A stretch of 64,000 nt of DNA from Hexactinellida sp. DTS-2022 (lineage: Eukaryota > Porifera > Hexactinellida), in the NCBI GenBank assembly GCA_028753945.1, contig JAPNXP010000016.1, positions 1,426,001-1,490,000 on the forward strand. Direction: 5' to 3'. The notes beneath the pieces were generated by a model, which saw only the letters and a program-made list of their open reading frames with translations, ran no database searches and was not told the DNA's origin. Below, piece by piece: positions 34,083 through 45,744 of the stretch. The position numbers were made by a program, and so were the translations under genes. Each line of letters begins with the position of its first letter. Within the stretch, counting starts at the first letter, position 1.

Positions 34083-34590
34083 CAGTTTGGGTGTTACCAG
34101 ATTCTAAAATAGATCCGTCAAGTGAGGATTCTTGTAAAGCATCTGGAATAATAAAATCTGGAAATAAGTTTGTATTTTCGGTCGAAATATTAGGGATATC
34201 GATTTCGTCTGAATCATCGAAGATCAGATCATTAGTTAGATCTTGAGTGAATTGATTTGGCAAATGCGCAATGGATGGGGTTGGAAAATCAACGGGCGAA
34301 TTGATTTGCTCATATGATAGGGCACAACTGTTTTCTTGAATAGAAAGTGGTGATACTATTGTACTTTCCAAAAGTGGCAAATCTTCAGAATGCAGTTCAA
34401 GGTTCATCCTTTCTAAACAAGATGCGCATTTCCACACTATTTCTTCTTCTCCTCTTACCGCTCTCCGATAACAGTGACGTGAGATGCCAGTTTTACATGT
34501 GCGATGCTGCCAGAATGAACAATTTTCACATTGAATCGCTTCCTGCCTTGGCCTTACCGTTTGGCCACATTCCAGACACGGATCAACCAC
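33964..34590 (-). CDS. N-terminal PHD-finger part of the MULE 2 protein
   Basis: Open frame starting MVDPCLECGQTVRP. Cysteines and histidine are spaced as in a PHD finger: CLEC, CENC, WQHRTC, then WKCASC (C4HC3). An acidic, Asp/Glu-rich linker follows (IFDDSDEIDIPN). It runs into the transposase region in a different frame, so the joined protein would be PHD-linker-FLYWCH-MULE. PHD fingers read histone tails; guiding integration by chromatin mark is an inference. Confidence 0.65.
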   Translation of the reverse strand: MVDPCLECGQTVRPRQEAIQCENCSFWQHRTCKTGISRHCYRRAVRGEEEIVWKCASCLERMNLELHSEDLPLLESTIVSPLSIQENSCALSYEQINSPVDFPTPSIAHLPNQFTQDLTNDLIFDDSDEIDIPNISTENTNLFPDFIIPDALQESSLDGSILESGNTQTDDIPCYYKLLTEGKRSVDREGWVFLHNKNSKEHGKLLAL

Positions 34591-34870
34591 TGCTCCATTT
34601 AGTGTATAATTTGATTATTTTCTTGATTAAATACTTACAAAAGTATAAATGTTGTGATAAATCACTTTGTACAAATTATAAAAGACCTACAATTCATGGT
34701 GTCACTTAATAACCTCTCTATTGTTACAATTAAATTGTTTTGGTTTGTGGCCGTTTCGGTGTGTGGCCGTTTTGGTTTGTGGCCGTTTTGGTTTGTGGCC
34801 GTTATGGTTGTGGCCGTTTTGGTTGTGGCCATTTTGGTTTGTGGCCGTTTTGACCTGCATGCGTTTGGAT

Positions 34871-35892
34871 GTATCTCTTGTACATAAATTTGCAATATTT
34901 CGTTTTTAAAGGAGAACGTTTGAAGATTTTCACCACTTTACGGACTTTGTTCACTAGTCCATTAATATCAATACTTAACTGTATGGGATTTTCCTGTCTA
35001 TACCACCAGCACCTATTACAGTTAACCATCTGTATCCTCTTCATCAGAAACTTGATTTTCTTCATATTCACTTGAATAAACAAAAATTTCTTGCAAGCTA
35101 CTGGATTGTTTCTTATAAAATAGGTCTTGTATTACAAGCTGAAGCCCGTGGGCGTAGCATAATTGTTGAAGTGATGGCACTAAACGCCCAAGTTTTTTCA
35201 TCATCGAGCATCCATCTGTAGTAATAGCAACGACATCAGTTTTAAAACAAATTCCAAATTCATCAAGTTTTTTCCAAATAGTATCACAACATATTTCTGC
35301 TGAAAAAATTCCATGTATCCTAACTAGCCCAAGCTTCCAAAAATATCCAATTTCATGGATGTTGATATTTAAGTATCTTTTATTCCGCAGGGATGTCCAT
35401 TCGTCTAAAGTAAGGCTGAACTTCTCACCTTTTGCCTTTTTGAGGACTAAATCACGCTTAATCTTTTCAATTACATGTGAGCCATATTTGATTACTGATC
35501 TCTAATTCCAGATTGGTAGGGTGTGGCCAAGAGCCATATTAGATTTTCGTAGATCCTGTGAAGTTATGAATATACTAAATGAAAGCCCGTCACATGCAGT
35601 CATTCTTGCAAGTACAGCAGGGAGTGTATTATTTTGGATAAAATGATCAATTTTGGAAACTTTTGCAGCTTTTGTTTCAGTAACAGCTTCGATAGTTGCA
35701 ACATTCTTACGTTTTAATAGTTCAATGTGATGTACTGATTTTAGATGCACATGTAAACCTTTTGTTGACCCACCTTCACACTTAATATACTCTTATATAT
35801 TTTGCATTCTGTCAATTTTCCGCATAGAGACTTTCTGTAATGTTGCCAAATCTGGGCTCCAACGAAATCTTTAAATTGAACCTTTTCAGCCA
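34871..35892 (-). pseudogene. hAT transposase, N-terminal half with BED finger, broken
   Basis: Starts near 35892 (MAEKVQFKDFVGAQIW). A BED-type finger (AQIWQHYRK, LTECKIY, then GGSTKGLHVHLKSVH) is split by a one-base shift near 35775. Downstream blocks typical of ZBED-like hAT transposases are present: FSLTLDEWTSLRNKRYLNIN, AITTDGCSMM, LCYAHGLQLVIQD, and INGLVNKVRKVVKIFKRSP, with the first catalytic Asp blocks preserved. The frame is broken repeatedly and finally interrupted at 34871 by the MULE. Its outer right end is probably near 36273 (TAGGGCTTACAATCC read on the minus strand); the other end was not found. Confidence 0.8.
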
Positions 35893-36289
35893 TATAATGA
35901 AGAGAAATACAAGGAATCGCAAATAGAGTTTAGTTACGTCATATATGGAGTTATTACTATTTATATATAAACTATAATTTCTATATAAACCTATTCGTCT
36001 CTGTAACCCCAGCTAATAATTCTTAAAGAATTGAATCACAGTAACAGGTGGTGAAAACGAATTGGTTTGCTTCAAATGGAAATATAAAGTACATCCTTTT
36101 GTGGTAGAAGGTGGTAAAACAACATTAATAAGAATGAGAATGGTTTCATAGTACTGAAGTCAAGTTGATTAGACTTATAACAGAAAACAATTAAATTATA
36201 TAAGTTCGGGATCCCGGGATTCAAAACAAATCCCGGAGGTAAATGCATCGGGATCCCAGGATTGTAAGCCCTATATGTAATATGTCTAT

Positions 36290-36683
36290 ATTATTCAGTA
36301 TACTATACTATAGCGTAATTACAATATGGATAAGATGGCTGATTTATGTAAATAATCGTTAATAAAACCTATAGTTGGTTAGCGACCTATTCATTATAAT
36401 TAATAAATAGAAAGAACATCCTTGGGAGAATACAACCTCTATATTTTCAATTGATAATTCGAATTATTAAAGAGTCACTGGACCAGAACACAAATTTCGA
36501 TTTAACTGACGAACGAAAACGAGATTGAGTAATCGTATATAGAGGTGCACATGGCCTACTAAATATACGGCTATATATGTCGCCGAGAAGGCCATAAAAC
36601 AAAGAGGCCAGTTTCTAATTTTCAAAATGGAGAATTGATCTTTATTCGAATAATTAGCAATGATAGAGCTGAAAAGTGTATTA

Positions 36684-36718
<35 letters not shown>

Positions 36719-37790
36719 GTATATGTATATGTAAATAATGTCCCAAGATCTACAGATCTAGGGACATATTCATGAAAGATACTCCATAAAAACACACTTT
36801 TATGGAGAATTTCCTTATAGGGAATCGAGCTTTTTTTAACCTAAATTGTGTTGAAAAAAAAAAGCAAACTTTAAAAAAATGTCCCTATATCTCGAGATAA
36901 AGGGACACTTTCAAAAAATATATATATATGTTTTCTATTATTTCACTATAATTTAGATTTACTGAATTACATTTTCAATTTCCTTCTGCCTGCTGTAATT
37001 ATCCAATCTATCGATGTTTCGTGATTACTCTATTATAATTTTTTTAATGGTAATTTTGTATTGGATTATGATATTCGAAAAAGGAGTGCGCTCCTAAAAA
37101 TTGGAGCGCGCTCCTTTTTTATTAATATTGCCAGGGGCGGTGGCAGGATTTGATAAAAGGGGGGTCTAATTTTGCAAAACTCCAGAAATAATTTCTGAAG
37201 AGGCATTTCTGACTGGCATAATTTCATTAGTCCAGAAAAAAGGGGGGGTCTGGACCCCCACCCCCCCCCCCCCTGGGGCCGCCTCTGAATGCTCTGCGAA
37301 CTGGCATTGGTAATACGGATATATCGTCTTTCTACCAGTCCAACTGTAGTTAGAGGGTACCCATGACTGATGACACCCCCATGCCCCATGTGGACGTTAG
37401 CCTAAATAATATCGATACTATTGAAATAATCTCGCAAATACAATATATAAAACAACAGAAACACGATAACAAACGTAACCAATTACATAAGTGGACTAGT
37501 AGAGAATAATACATTTAGAAAGTGGATTATTACATCTATAAATGTGTTAGGAAACGAGTATAACTTGATTATTTTGGATATTATTGTACAACCAAATTCA
37601 GGTGGAAAATTAGAGAAGTAGACTATTAGAGAGAACCGACACTATATTAATTGCAAAAGGAAATATAAATGTCCTTATAAAATAAATATATCGGTCATAA
37701 ACTAAGATCAAAGTGGGATAAAAGTTTTAACAACTCGAATATTTTTATAATAAAAGAGATAGTGACATCATGTTATGAAAACAAAACAAA
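36290..37790. other. Gene-free spacer
   Basis: Contains (AT)n around 36690-36720, two GGGACAT-type hairpin sequences near 36740-36910, and a hAT-like MITE at about 37128-37288 (CAGGGGCGGTGGC ... GCCGCCTCTG) with long poly-C. No exon is supported. Confidence 0.4.
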
Positions 37791-37802
37791 TTTTTGTATG
37801 TT

Positions 37803-39044
37803 TTAGCAGAATTCATTGTTGGGATTTTCTCCATTGTACTTGTAGTCGAAAAGAATGAAATCTTTTTTATAGATTTCATATAACTTGTTCCTCACATCTC
37901 TTGGAATGTTCAAAAAAGCTTCATTGCAGTGATCCTTTGTGGCGAAATTATCTCTTTTCGGGAATTGAACTTTATTATTGGTAACGTTTGTTTGCACGTA
38001 CTCTAGTATTTCTTGTGAGTCTTCATAAATAGTCTCAAACTTGGCTATTATATCATATCTGACAGTGCAGGGCTTACAAATGAGAGTGATAGGGGCCCAA
38101 TGGTAGTCCAGTGACCCTCTCCCGGATTCTGCAACAACTTTAATTATGTAATTCAAAAATTCGCCAAATGTTATGTTGTAGTTCCCCCCTCCTACACCTA
38201 ACCGCTTTATCTGCTGGATTACACTCGCCTCCAATCCTACATTGGTTTCTCCTCTACTCAGTTTATTTGAAACTGTTTCAATTAATTTCTTTGTTAGATT
38301 CGATAGATAGTTGGCTATAATAATTCTAGGTCCATGTTTATTTTCATAAGGAAGGTTATTTGAATGAAATTTGCTTGTGTAAGCGGATAGTAATCTGTTG
38401 AATGGGTTTCTAGCTATTAGAAACTTTGTGTATGTCTGGAATCGCTTTGCAACTAGTCTTTTATCTGTGCTGCTAAACATAAGAGAGAGCTTGTCCCGTT
38501 TAGAATCATCACTTAAAAAAGAGAAGATGTCATTGGGTGAATTTTTAGAATCCGACATATTAAAATCTAACAAATAAACAAACATGGTCACCCAGGTACT
38601 CGAGCTTACTTTGGGGACTGTACATTGAAGTAATTTAACCTCGTCATTGAACATTACCGCGTTTTCCCCATTTATAAAGTCATAAATGCCTTGATAATCG
38701 GATGGGAATGCACTGCAGTATTTTTCCATCCTTTCGATACGTTTGTAAAAACGTTCGTGTTTAATGCAGAGTGGGTGTAAACCCTTTGAAATCATTCTAA
38801 TTTGATATTCATCTGTGAATACAATCTCATTCTTAGTCGAATTGGTATGAATGAGTATCTCTCCATTCCAGTGCTCTCCATAGTGTAACCAGGAACTTAT
38901 CTTTGTCTCTTCAGCTCGAGGAAGGTATTCTGTGTGGCAATATTGCTTTTGTCGCCTATTTAGCACTCCAATTAGAATCAATGTAGAAAGAGTTGATAAT
39001 AAAATAATGATAAATAACCATTTAACAGCTGAATTGAATGCCAT
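37803..39044 (-). CDS. HNK-1-type carbohydrate sulfotransferase, intronless
   Basis: 413 residues. An N-terminal signal-anchor (about 8-27, WLFIIILLSTLSTLILIGVL) predicts a type II Golgi enzyme. The PAPS-binding motifs of the Sulfotransfer_2 family are visible: the 5'-phosphosulfate loop CTVPKVSSSTW (141-151) and the 3'-phosphate motif RNPFNRLLSAY (212-222). Downstream HWAPITLICKPC and KFETIYED are characteristic of CHST8-14 enzymes. These enzymes sulfate GalNAc or glucuronate-bearing glycans such as chondroitin or HNK-1; the exact substrate cannot be assigned. Neighbouring fucosyltransferase and this gene are both intronless and AT-rich, on the same strand, but about 7.7 kb apart with transposons between. 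Confidence 0.92.
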   Translation of the reverse strand: MAFNSAVKWLFIIILLSTLSTLILIGVLNRRQKQYCHTEYLPRAEETKISSWLHYGEHWNGEILIHTNSTKNEIVFTDEYQIRMISKGLHPLCIKHERFYKRIERMEKYCSAFPSDYQGIYDFINGENAVMFNDEVKLLQCTVPKVSSSTWVTMFVYLLDFNMSDSKNSPNDIFSFLSDDSKRDKLSLMFSSTDKRLVAKRFQTYTKFLIARNPFNRLLSAYTSKFHSNNLPYENKHGPRIIIANYLSNLTKKLIETVSNKLSRGETNVGLEASVIQQIKRLGVGGGNYNITFGEFLNYIIKVVAESGRGSLDYHWAPITLICKPCTVRYDIIAKFETIYEDSQEILEYVQTNVTNNKVQFPKRDNFATKDHCNEAFLNIPRDVRNKLYEIYKKDFILFDYKYNGENPNNEFC

Positions 39045-39118
39045 AATTGAAAGAATTTATTATATCTGTTGTGTTAGCTTTAGTTATACCTGTAAACAAA
39101 AGAGAGTATAACACTGTA

Positions 39119-39533
39119 GGTGGGGGCTGACTGAATAGTGGAATCCAGTGGAACATAGTGGAATCTAGTGGAATCTAGGGTGACTTGTGCCACTTCATGC
39201 ACAACACTAGTTCAATCGTTGCAAACAATTTTACATGGGCGAAAATTAAAGTAATATGATACATTACACACGTAGCTTCCTTATAGCATATACTAATACG
39301 TAGTGTTTAACAATTTAATCAAATTCCACTCGATTCCACTATTCAGTCAAAGATTCCACTCGATTCCACTGTTCAGTCGGTTTTTAGAAAATCCACTCGA
39401 TTCCACCGTTCAGTCAAATCCACTAAAATTTAGTAATTCCACTAGATTCCACTGTTCAGTCACCCTAGATTCCACTAGGTTCCACTAGAACCTAGTGGAA
39501 TCTAGTCAGTCACTATTCAGTCAGCCCCCTGTA
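39119..39533. mobile_element. Foldback element with 'ggaatctagt' word arrays
   Basis: Left end GGGGGCTGACTGAATAGTGG and right end CACTATTCAGTCAGCCCCC are inverted. Between them are arrays of TGGAATCTAG at the left and GATTCCACTGTTCAGTC in the right half. TGTAGG lies directly outside both ends. It is non-coding and has the same architecture as the foldback MULEs with yet another word. Confidence 0.65.
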
Positions 39534-39539
39534 GGGGTA

Positions 39540-41980
39540 TATCTACATTTATATCCATGTAGTAGTAAATAACTGTCCTATTTGGAATAGCTATGCTAAT
39601 CCATGATCGACTATAAGTATTAATTTAAAACAGATGTGCCCATAATTTTTAAATTCAATAAACCGTATAAACAAATTGAAGCCTTTCGAATCTCGCAAGT
39701 TTGCCGTAGAGATCAAAAGTCGCATCGATATTCATATCTAGGCTATTTTTTTGTGTATATCTATGGACATCCACGGGTATCCATGGGTATTTCTAAAACC
39801 TAATATCTACGAACTATCCAGAGATTTTGGTTATAAAATGTATTACTTATTTATCTATTGAATCTAGTAAATACTGGTTTGAGTGGTTTATGTATAGACA
39901 ATGTATACAGAACAACAGTACTGTATGCACTGTATATACGTACATAACCAGCATTTACTCAAAGTCCGTCAATATTGGTATCAAGAGCATCTTTTTCTGA
40001 GCCTTGACTAGTGAACTTGGTCTAACGCACTGTTTTAACTATTTTCAAAGTTCAACTTTGAAAATGGATACCCACAATATCCATGGATATGTTAGTGGGT
40101 GGGGATATGAGAATTGCAGAGAGCTGTGTCTCATAACATATTATGAATCGCTAGGTATATTTAACGGTGTATTAAAACAGTAAGATTTCTCAGTGGGCAG
40201 AAAATTATCCAGAGGGGTTCAGCGCGCCCCAGCCCCCCTGGCTACGGACCAGCATCCAAGTAAGCGGGAGAACTAAGTTTTATCTCAAAACGGAGCAAAA
40301 ACTAAGTTCGAACTAAATTTAGACTAAGTTTGAGCTTAGTTTTGCACCTTGAATACAGTGTATGCCGGTTATAAGAACATCGTCGGGAAGTGCATATAAT
40401 GTTCTTATAATCGAAATAAATTATATAAGGACTACTGTACGTTTAAGAAGTTTTGTATAACTGTAAAAGATCATAAAATAAATTTACACTAAATTTATAA
40501 GGGGTTCTTCACTTTGTGACAATAATATGAAAACTCTCCCTATTAATTATTTTACACAAACACGAACACGAATACGATTTATGTTAATATCGTATTCGCT
40601 CAACTCAACACTAAATACATAATGGTTGGAACCCTTAATAATTGTACTTGCTACTTACAAATATGTTTTATAGAAGTATTTGGCATTTAATAGAAGTGAG
40701 TGCTGCAAGTAGCGCGTCGAGCAGCTTACTAATATTACTATATTTGGTAAATTAAATATTTAACTAAGTTTAAAGTATAGATTATAATTAATAAATTAGC
40801 GAAGCTAACGAAATATAGGCTCGTACTTAAAATAAACCTTTTTAATCCGCACTAAACATCAAGTGTTAAATTACTTGCCTGGTACTTATTTTTTATACTT
40901 CGATTGCAATATACCTATATTCACGATTCTTTCCCACTTTTATTAGAAATACATTTTTGTATCTCCTGTTCGGATTAGCGAGGGTGTACTGTATTAAACT
41001 CAGTACACTAACCAGCCAAAAGTATTGAACAACAGGAAATTTAATGCAGACACAATCAAGTGGAGGATAAATGTGCAGTTAATATCAGGGTTGCCGTACC
41101 AATTCAATTATTGTGTCTTAATTTGATTTATGTGAAGACATGATGCCACTTCTCATGTCTCACTTAGATTTTCTTTACTGAAACTAGTATAAACTGAGAT
41201 TTAAATAGAACCGGACTAAAATATATAAAAAATGCTTAAATAAAAGTGAGGGTCACGTGCTCGAGCATAGCCAGGACAAACTCTCAGGATAAATAAAGAA
41301 AGAGTCTAATAAGATTTTATAACTCACTTGCTGTGTTAACTAAGAGTATTTAAATAGTTTTGTCAGTAGCTATTCCAACTCAGTTGTGTCTTTGACTCCT
41401 TCGTTTGAGATTAGTTTTTAAGTAAAACAAAAATAATATAATATAATTACAGTCTGTTCTCTCTAATAGTCCACTTATTTACTTGTCCAAATCAACTATT
41501 TATATATCTGTAAAAGTCCATATTCTCCAATAGTCCACTTTGGGCCAATTGCCCACTGGTGGACTATTAGAGAGAACAGTGTGTTCATATAACCTATATC
41601 CTAGTGCAGAATTTCATATTCTAACTGACTACATAACAAAATAGATAGAGTAGATATTAATTTTGTTAATTTAACAATGATCTCCTAGACTATTAAAACA
41701 AAAGTTGGATATATAAATATACGTTGCCCTATCAAAGGTATATATTTGGACATCACAAATTATTCATTGAAACCAATTAATTGTAAGGTAATATTACTCC
41801 ACACTAAATATATTTCAGCCTTATATGGGGCTGAAATAGTTCTTAGTAACTTCTTACCTTTCTGTGATGTCTGCACACTAAGGTATTAATGACTTAATCT
41901 TTGTTATACTTTTACAACGTTTAATTATCTACGTAGTATATATTAATCTATATATTAAAAAACCCTTACAGACGGGATGG
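39540..41980. other. Gene-free spacer with small MITEs
   Basis: Includes pieces of three MITE families: about 40360-40450 (CAGTGTATGCCGGTTATAAG), 40840-40995 (ends GGATTAGCGAGGGTGTA) and 41453-41580 (AGTCTGTTCTCTCTAATAGT mirrored at the right). No exon is supported. Confidence 0.45.
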
Positions 41981-42065
41981 GAGTGTGCTTCTGGTTGCAC
42001 AGGCCGACCCAATTTTTGGTCGCATAAACAATTCAATAATATTTATTGTAGGTAGAGAAATAATA

Positions 42066-43815
42066 TCTATCTATCTATATATAAAAAGAGGAATTGTTGT
42101 TTGTTTGTGTGTTTGTTTGTGTGTTTGTCCAGAATTAATTGGAAAGACTACGAGTCCCAGAAAGCTGAAAATTTGTATACAGGGGTAATTTTGTACTGCG
42201 ACAACGATCTATTGGTTTTTGAAGAGAAATATTCACATTTGAAGGTGTCAAAATTTGTTAGCCAATTAAATTCGAGGGTTTGTTAGTATGGATTAGCAGA
42301 TTTCATCAATTAGTATAAATAGATTGTGCATAATAGAAATATTTTCTGAGGCTCCAATTTGATTGATTGAAAATAAATTAATTTAACCAATCAATCATTT
42401 GTCTATTCTATTGCCAGTTTTTCTTTAGTATTATTTTGATTCGAGCTTTCTTATCGTGTAACTGAAATTTATTGAGCTTTTCAAACTCATTATTAATGTG
42501 ATTGCTTTTGGAGAGGGAAAGGCCGCGAAGCGGCCGTTAATTGTATTGCGTAGTGCCTAACACGAACGAGCAAAATTCGCGAAGCGACTTTTGTGAGAGA
42601 GTAACCCGTCGCGAAGCGACCGAGACCGAAGGGCTCGTATATAAAAAGAGGAATTGTTGTTTGTTTGTGTGTTTGTGTGTTTGTGTGTTTGTGTGTTTGT
42701 GTGTTTGTGTGTTTGTGTGTTTGTGTGTTTGTGTGTTTGTGTGTTTGTGTGTTTGTGTGTTTGTCCAGAATTGATTGGAAAGACTACGAGTCCCAGAAAG
42801 CTGAAAATTTGTATACAGGGGTAATTTGGTACTGCGACAACGATCTATTGGTTTTTGAAAAGAAATATTTACATTTGAAGGTGACAAAATATGTTAGCCA
42901 ATTAAATTCGAGGGTTTGTTAGTATGGATTAGCAGATTTCATCAATTCGTATAAATAGATTGTGCATAATATAAATATTTTCTGAGGCTCCAATTTGATT
43001 GATTGAAAATAAATTCATTTAACCAATCAATCATTAGTCTATTCTATTGCCTGTTTTTCTTTTAGTATTATTTTGATTCGAGCTTTCTTATCGTGCAACT
43101 GAAATTTATTGAGCTATTAAAGCTCATTATTAATGTGATTCCTTTTGGGGAGGGAAAGCCCGCGAACCTGCCGTTAATTGTATCGCGTAGTGCCTAATAC
43201 GAACAAACAAAAGTCGCAAAGCGACTTTTGTGAGAGAGTGATCCGTCGCGAAGCGACCGAGACCGAAGGGCTCGTATTATTAAATCTCGATTGTTTTTTT
43301 GTTTGTTTAAGTGTGTTTATCCAGATCTATTTAAGTGATGGGGAATAGAAACCGCAGGCTCTATTAAGCGGAGTTGACTGTATGAGATAGAACTAACTTC
43401 CAAATGTTATTATAGGTAATCAAGTATGCTGATTTCGAATTTCCCATTTACAAATTTCTAATATTAATGTTTATAGTTGTTGTTTACATAAATAGGTAAA
43501 CAAAATAATAAAAATTCAAAATCAACGTAGAATGTAGCTTTAAACGAGTAAACGAGTATGCTTAACATGAATTTCGCATTTTACTTTAAAATGTGAATAT
43601 TTGGTGTTGTTGTTTACACAAATAGGTAAACAAATTAATGAAAATTCAAAATCAACCTATAAGTTAGCTTTCAACGAATATTATAATTATTGGTAAATAC
43701 CTCAAAATTATGGAATGGTAGAAAGGGTGAAAAGTAAGGCCGCATAGCGGCCTTTTACTTGAGATGCGTAGCACCGATCCGCAGCAAAGGGACCTAGACC
43801 GAACGGCTCGTTTAG
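42066..43815 (+). repeat. Head-to-tail concatemer of the TC-type repeat (three units)
   Basis: Each unit begins near TATATAAAAAGAGGAATTG or TTATTAAATCTCGATTG plus (GTTT/GTGT)n and GTCCAG, and ends GCGACCGAGACCGAAGGGCT. The end of unit 1 (about 42640) and unit 2 (about 43278) run directly into the start of the next unit. Units 1 and 2 share a long interior (GGAAAGACTACGAGTCCCAG and onwards). A (TTTGTGTG)n microsatellite at 42660-42760 expands the head of unit 2. Confidence 0.6.
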
Positions 43816-44104
43816 TATATACGTGTACTACAATATAAACCACCAAAACTTCTGAAACACTAAGGGAATTTTTGCCAATTTGTATTGTGGCCGGGCACAA
43901 CTGTAGGCTATATAAAATTGGCCTCGAGATTCAAAAAGGTTGAGGAACACTGCCCTAAATACAAGACTAATTTAAAATTGATACATTAGGAGTACTTTAC
44001 CGAAATTTATAGTTAATATCTGTACGATTATGTTATAAGATAATAATAAATTATATCCGGACGACTGGTAAATATAGTGGGCCAGTATTGAAATGACTTC
44101 CTTG

Positions 44105-44440
44105 GTTAGTTATAAAAACATCCAAATTGCAGCTGTGCCGATAGCATGTTCCTATGGAGCCACTATCTTTTGTTGGCTACTGGCTGATTAATTGATAGTG
44201 CCTCCAAAGGAAAATGCTGTCTGCACAGAGGCAATTTACAATTTTTTCTCCATGTCATCATCACTATTAAGGAGTTAAACCATTTCAGAAAGGTATTTCG
44301 GAAGGTAACAACACTTAGTGAGTTGGAAGTTTCGTTTTAGCTCGCTTCATTTCAGAGATATTCAAGTTTCAGTAGAATATAATAAGTGATGAGTCAGCAT
44401 TTTTTATGTGCGAGTTGGGTGATCACCCAACACCCAACAG
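44105..44440 (+). repeat. Dispersed partial copy of the hairpin satellite
   Basis: Hairpin arms CAAATTGCAGCTGTGCCGA and TCTGCACAGAGGCAATTTAC (degenerate), followed by satellite sequence through GGTGATCACCCAACACCCAA. Confidence 0.6.
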
Positions 44441-45031
44441 CAACCAACCCATTCGAAATATATAATTCACAAAATTGGAAAAGCACATTTTTTGACGATG
44501 TTATCATCACCTTAAAGAGTCACTGGGCCAGAACACAAATTCGATATAACTGACGAACAAAGACGAAATTTAAAATCGGGCTTCTAGGTGCATATCTTCA
44601 GGAAATTCTGTATCTTCTGTCCAAATTTGAAATCTCTATCGCCAATGGTCTAGTTAAGCGAGTGAGTACGGCCGGCCGACTTGAACTCTATCATAACGAT
44701 ATTAGTAACGATAGCAAAGAGTGCACGACAGGTAACATGTCTAAAGTAAAAGTTGTATTGGTTGTAAAACAGTTGATTATATGTTAGTACCAAAATTGCC
44801 AAAATAATTAGGAATATCCTATAATACGCAACTAGATTACTATCAGACCATTCCTGTCAACCATCAGGGATTTCAACTACACGTATTTTGGTTTTTCTGT
44901 CCAGAGGTACAAGGATGTAATAAATTTGTATATGAATTACTTGTTTGGAAAAATTATTGATTGTCTGTCGAATAATACCTAAAATGCCTAAACCCCTAAA
45001 ATGTAGAAATGTTTTTGTATATATTAATACC

Positions 45032-45499
45032 CAGGGACGTCGCCACGGGGGGGGGGCATAGGGGGGCAATGCCCCCCCTGGTAGAAATCCTCGCCCCGGG
45101 GCAATGCCCCCCCTGGTAAAATATATTGAACTATTTAATTCTCTGATTCATTGATGCTATTGAATTCAATTTAATAAGTTCACATTTTCCAATCCATTTG
45201 AGTCATATACCTGTACGAGGCTCTAATTTCCCCTGTACATTGGTCAAGATTCCTAGACACCTCAAATCTTTTCTCGCTCGCTTCGCTCGCTCGTCTAAAA
45301 TGTAAATCTACACTTGTATTGAAACGAATTACACTAACCAAAACATTTTCATACTTTGCAGGACATTAAACTAGAAAGCTTCATCTTTATCGCATAGTTT
45401 TTGGTAACGTCAACTGCTAGATTTAACACCAATATAATGTTTCCCCCCCCTGGCAATTTCTGTGCCCCCCCTAGGTGAAAAATCCCGGCAACGTCCCTG
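45032..45499 (+). mobile_element. hAT-like MITE with CAGGGACGT ends
   Basis: Ends CAGGGACGTCGCCACGGG and CCGGCAACGTCCCTG, flanked by TTAATACC and TTAACACC (8 bp, one mismatch). It holds poly-G/poly-C runs. A reverse-orientation relative occupies about 45.55-47.44 kb, interrupted by the next element. Confidence 0.75.
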
Positions 45500-45744
45500 T
45501 TAACACCCTATTCAAGCGTACAGGGATTCTCAGTATATAATTCAAATTTTCTGCGTTCCTAAGTATCATTTTGATTTATGTCAAACTGAATAATACTAAA
45601 TAACATGATCGCATGTCGCATGTGAGGTATATCTTGACAAACATAATACAAAGATTTGGTCAGTGTAATTCGTTTCAGTATAAGTGTAGATTTACATCTT
45701 AGACTAGCGAGCGGAGCGAGCGAGAAAAATATTTGGGTGTCCAG

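Larger units (their letters stand above)
32432..34861 (-). mobile_element. Foldback Mutator-like element with array-type termini (FB-MULE 2)
   Basis: A 9-bp direct repeat CGTTTGGAT flanks it (32423-32431 and 34862-34870), the usual MULE target size. The left end carries five copies of the word AAAACGGCCACAA (32441-32517) and the right end seven copies of its complement (34741-34853). It interrupts the hAT transposase between IHPN and NLILDCK, so the duplicated bases are part of the host reading frame. It encodes a PHD-FLYWCH-MULE protein. Confidence 0.88.

Noticed and set aside
31870..36280. Full-length hAT boundaries with matching inverted ends
   Set aside because: Only the right candidate end (near 36273) was seen; no complementary end or 8-bp duplication was found on the left, so I did not call complete ends.
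42660..42760. Cys/Val/Phe-repeat open frames
   Set aside because: They are translations of a (TTTGTGTG)n microsatellite.
44540..44575. CTGACGAACAAAGACGAAAT (and a relative near 36500) as a hammerhead
   Set aside because: The core reads CTGACGA rather than CTGATGA and there is no stem II; probably an ordinary dispersed repeat.
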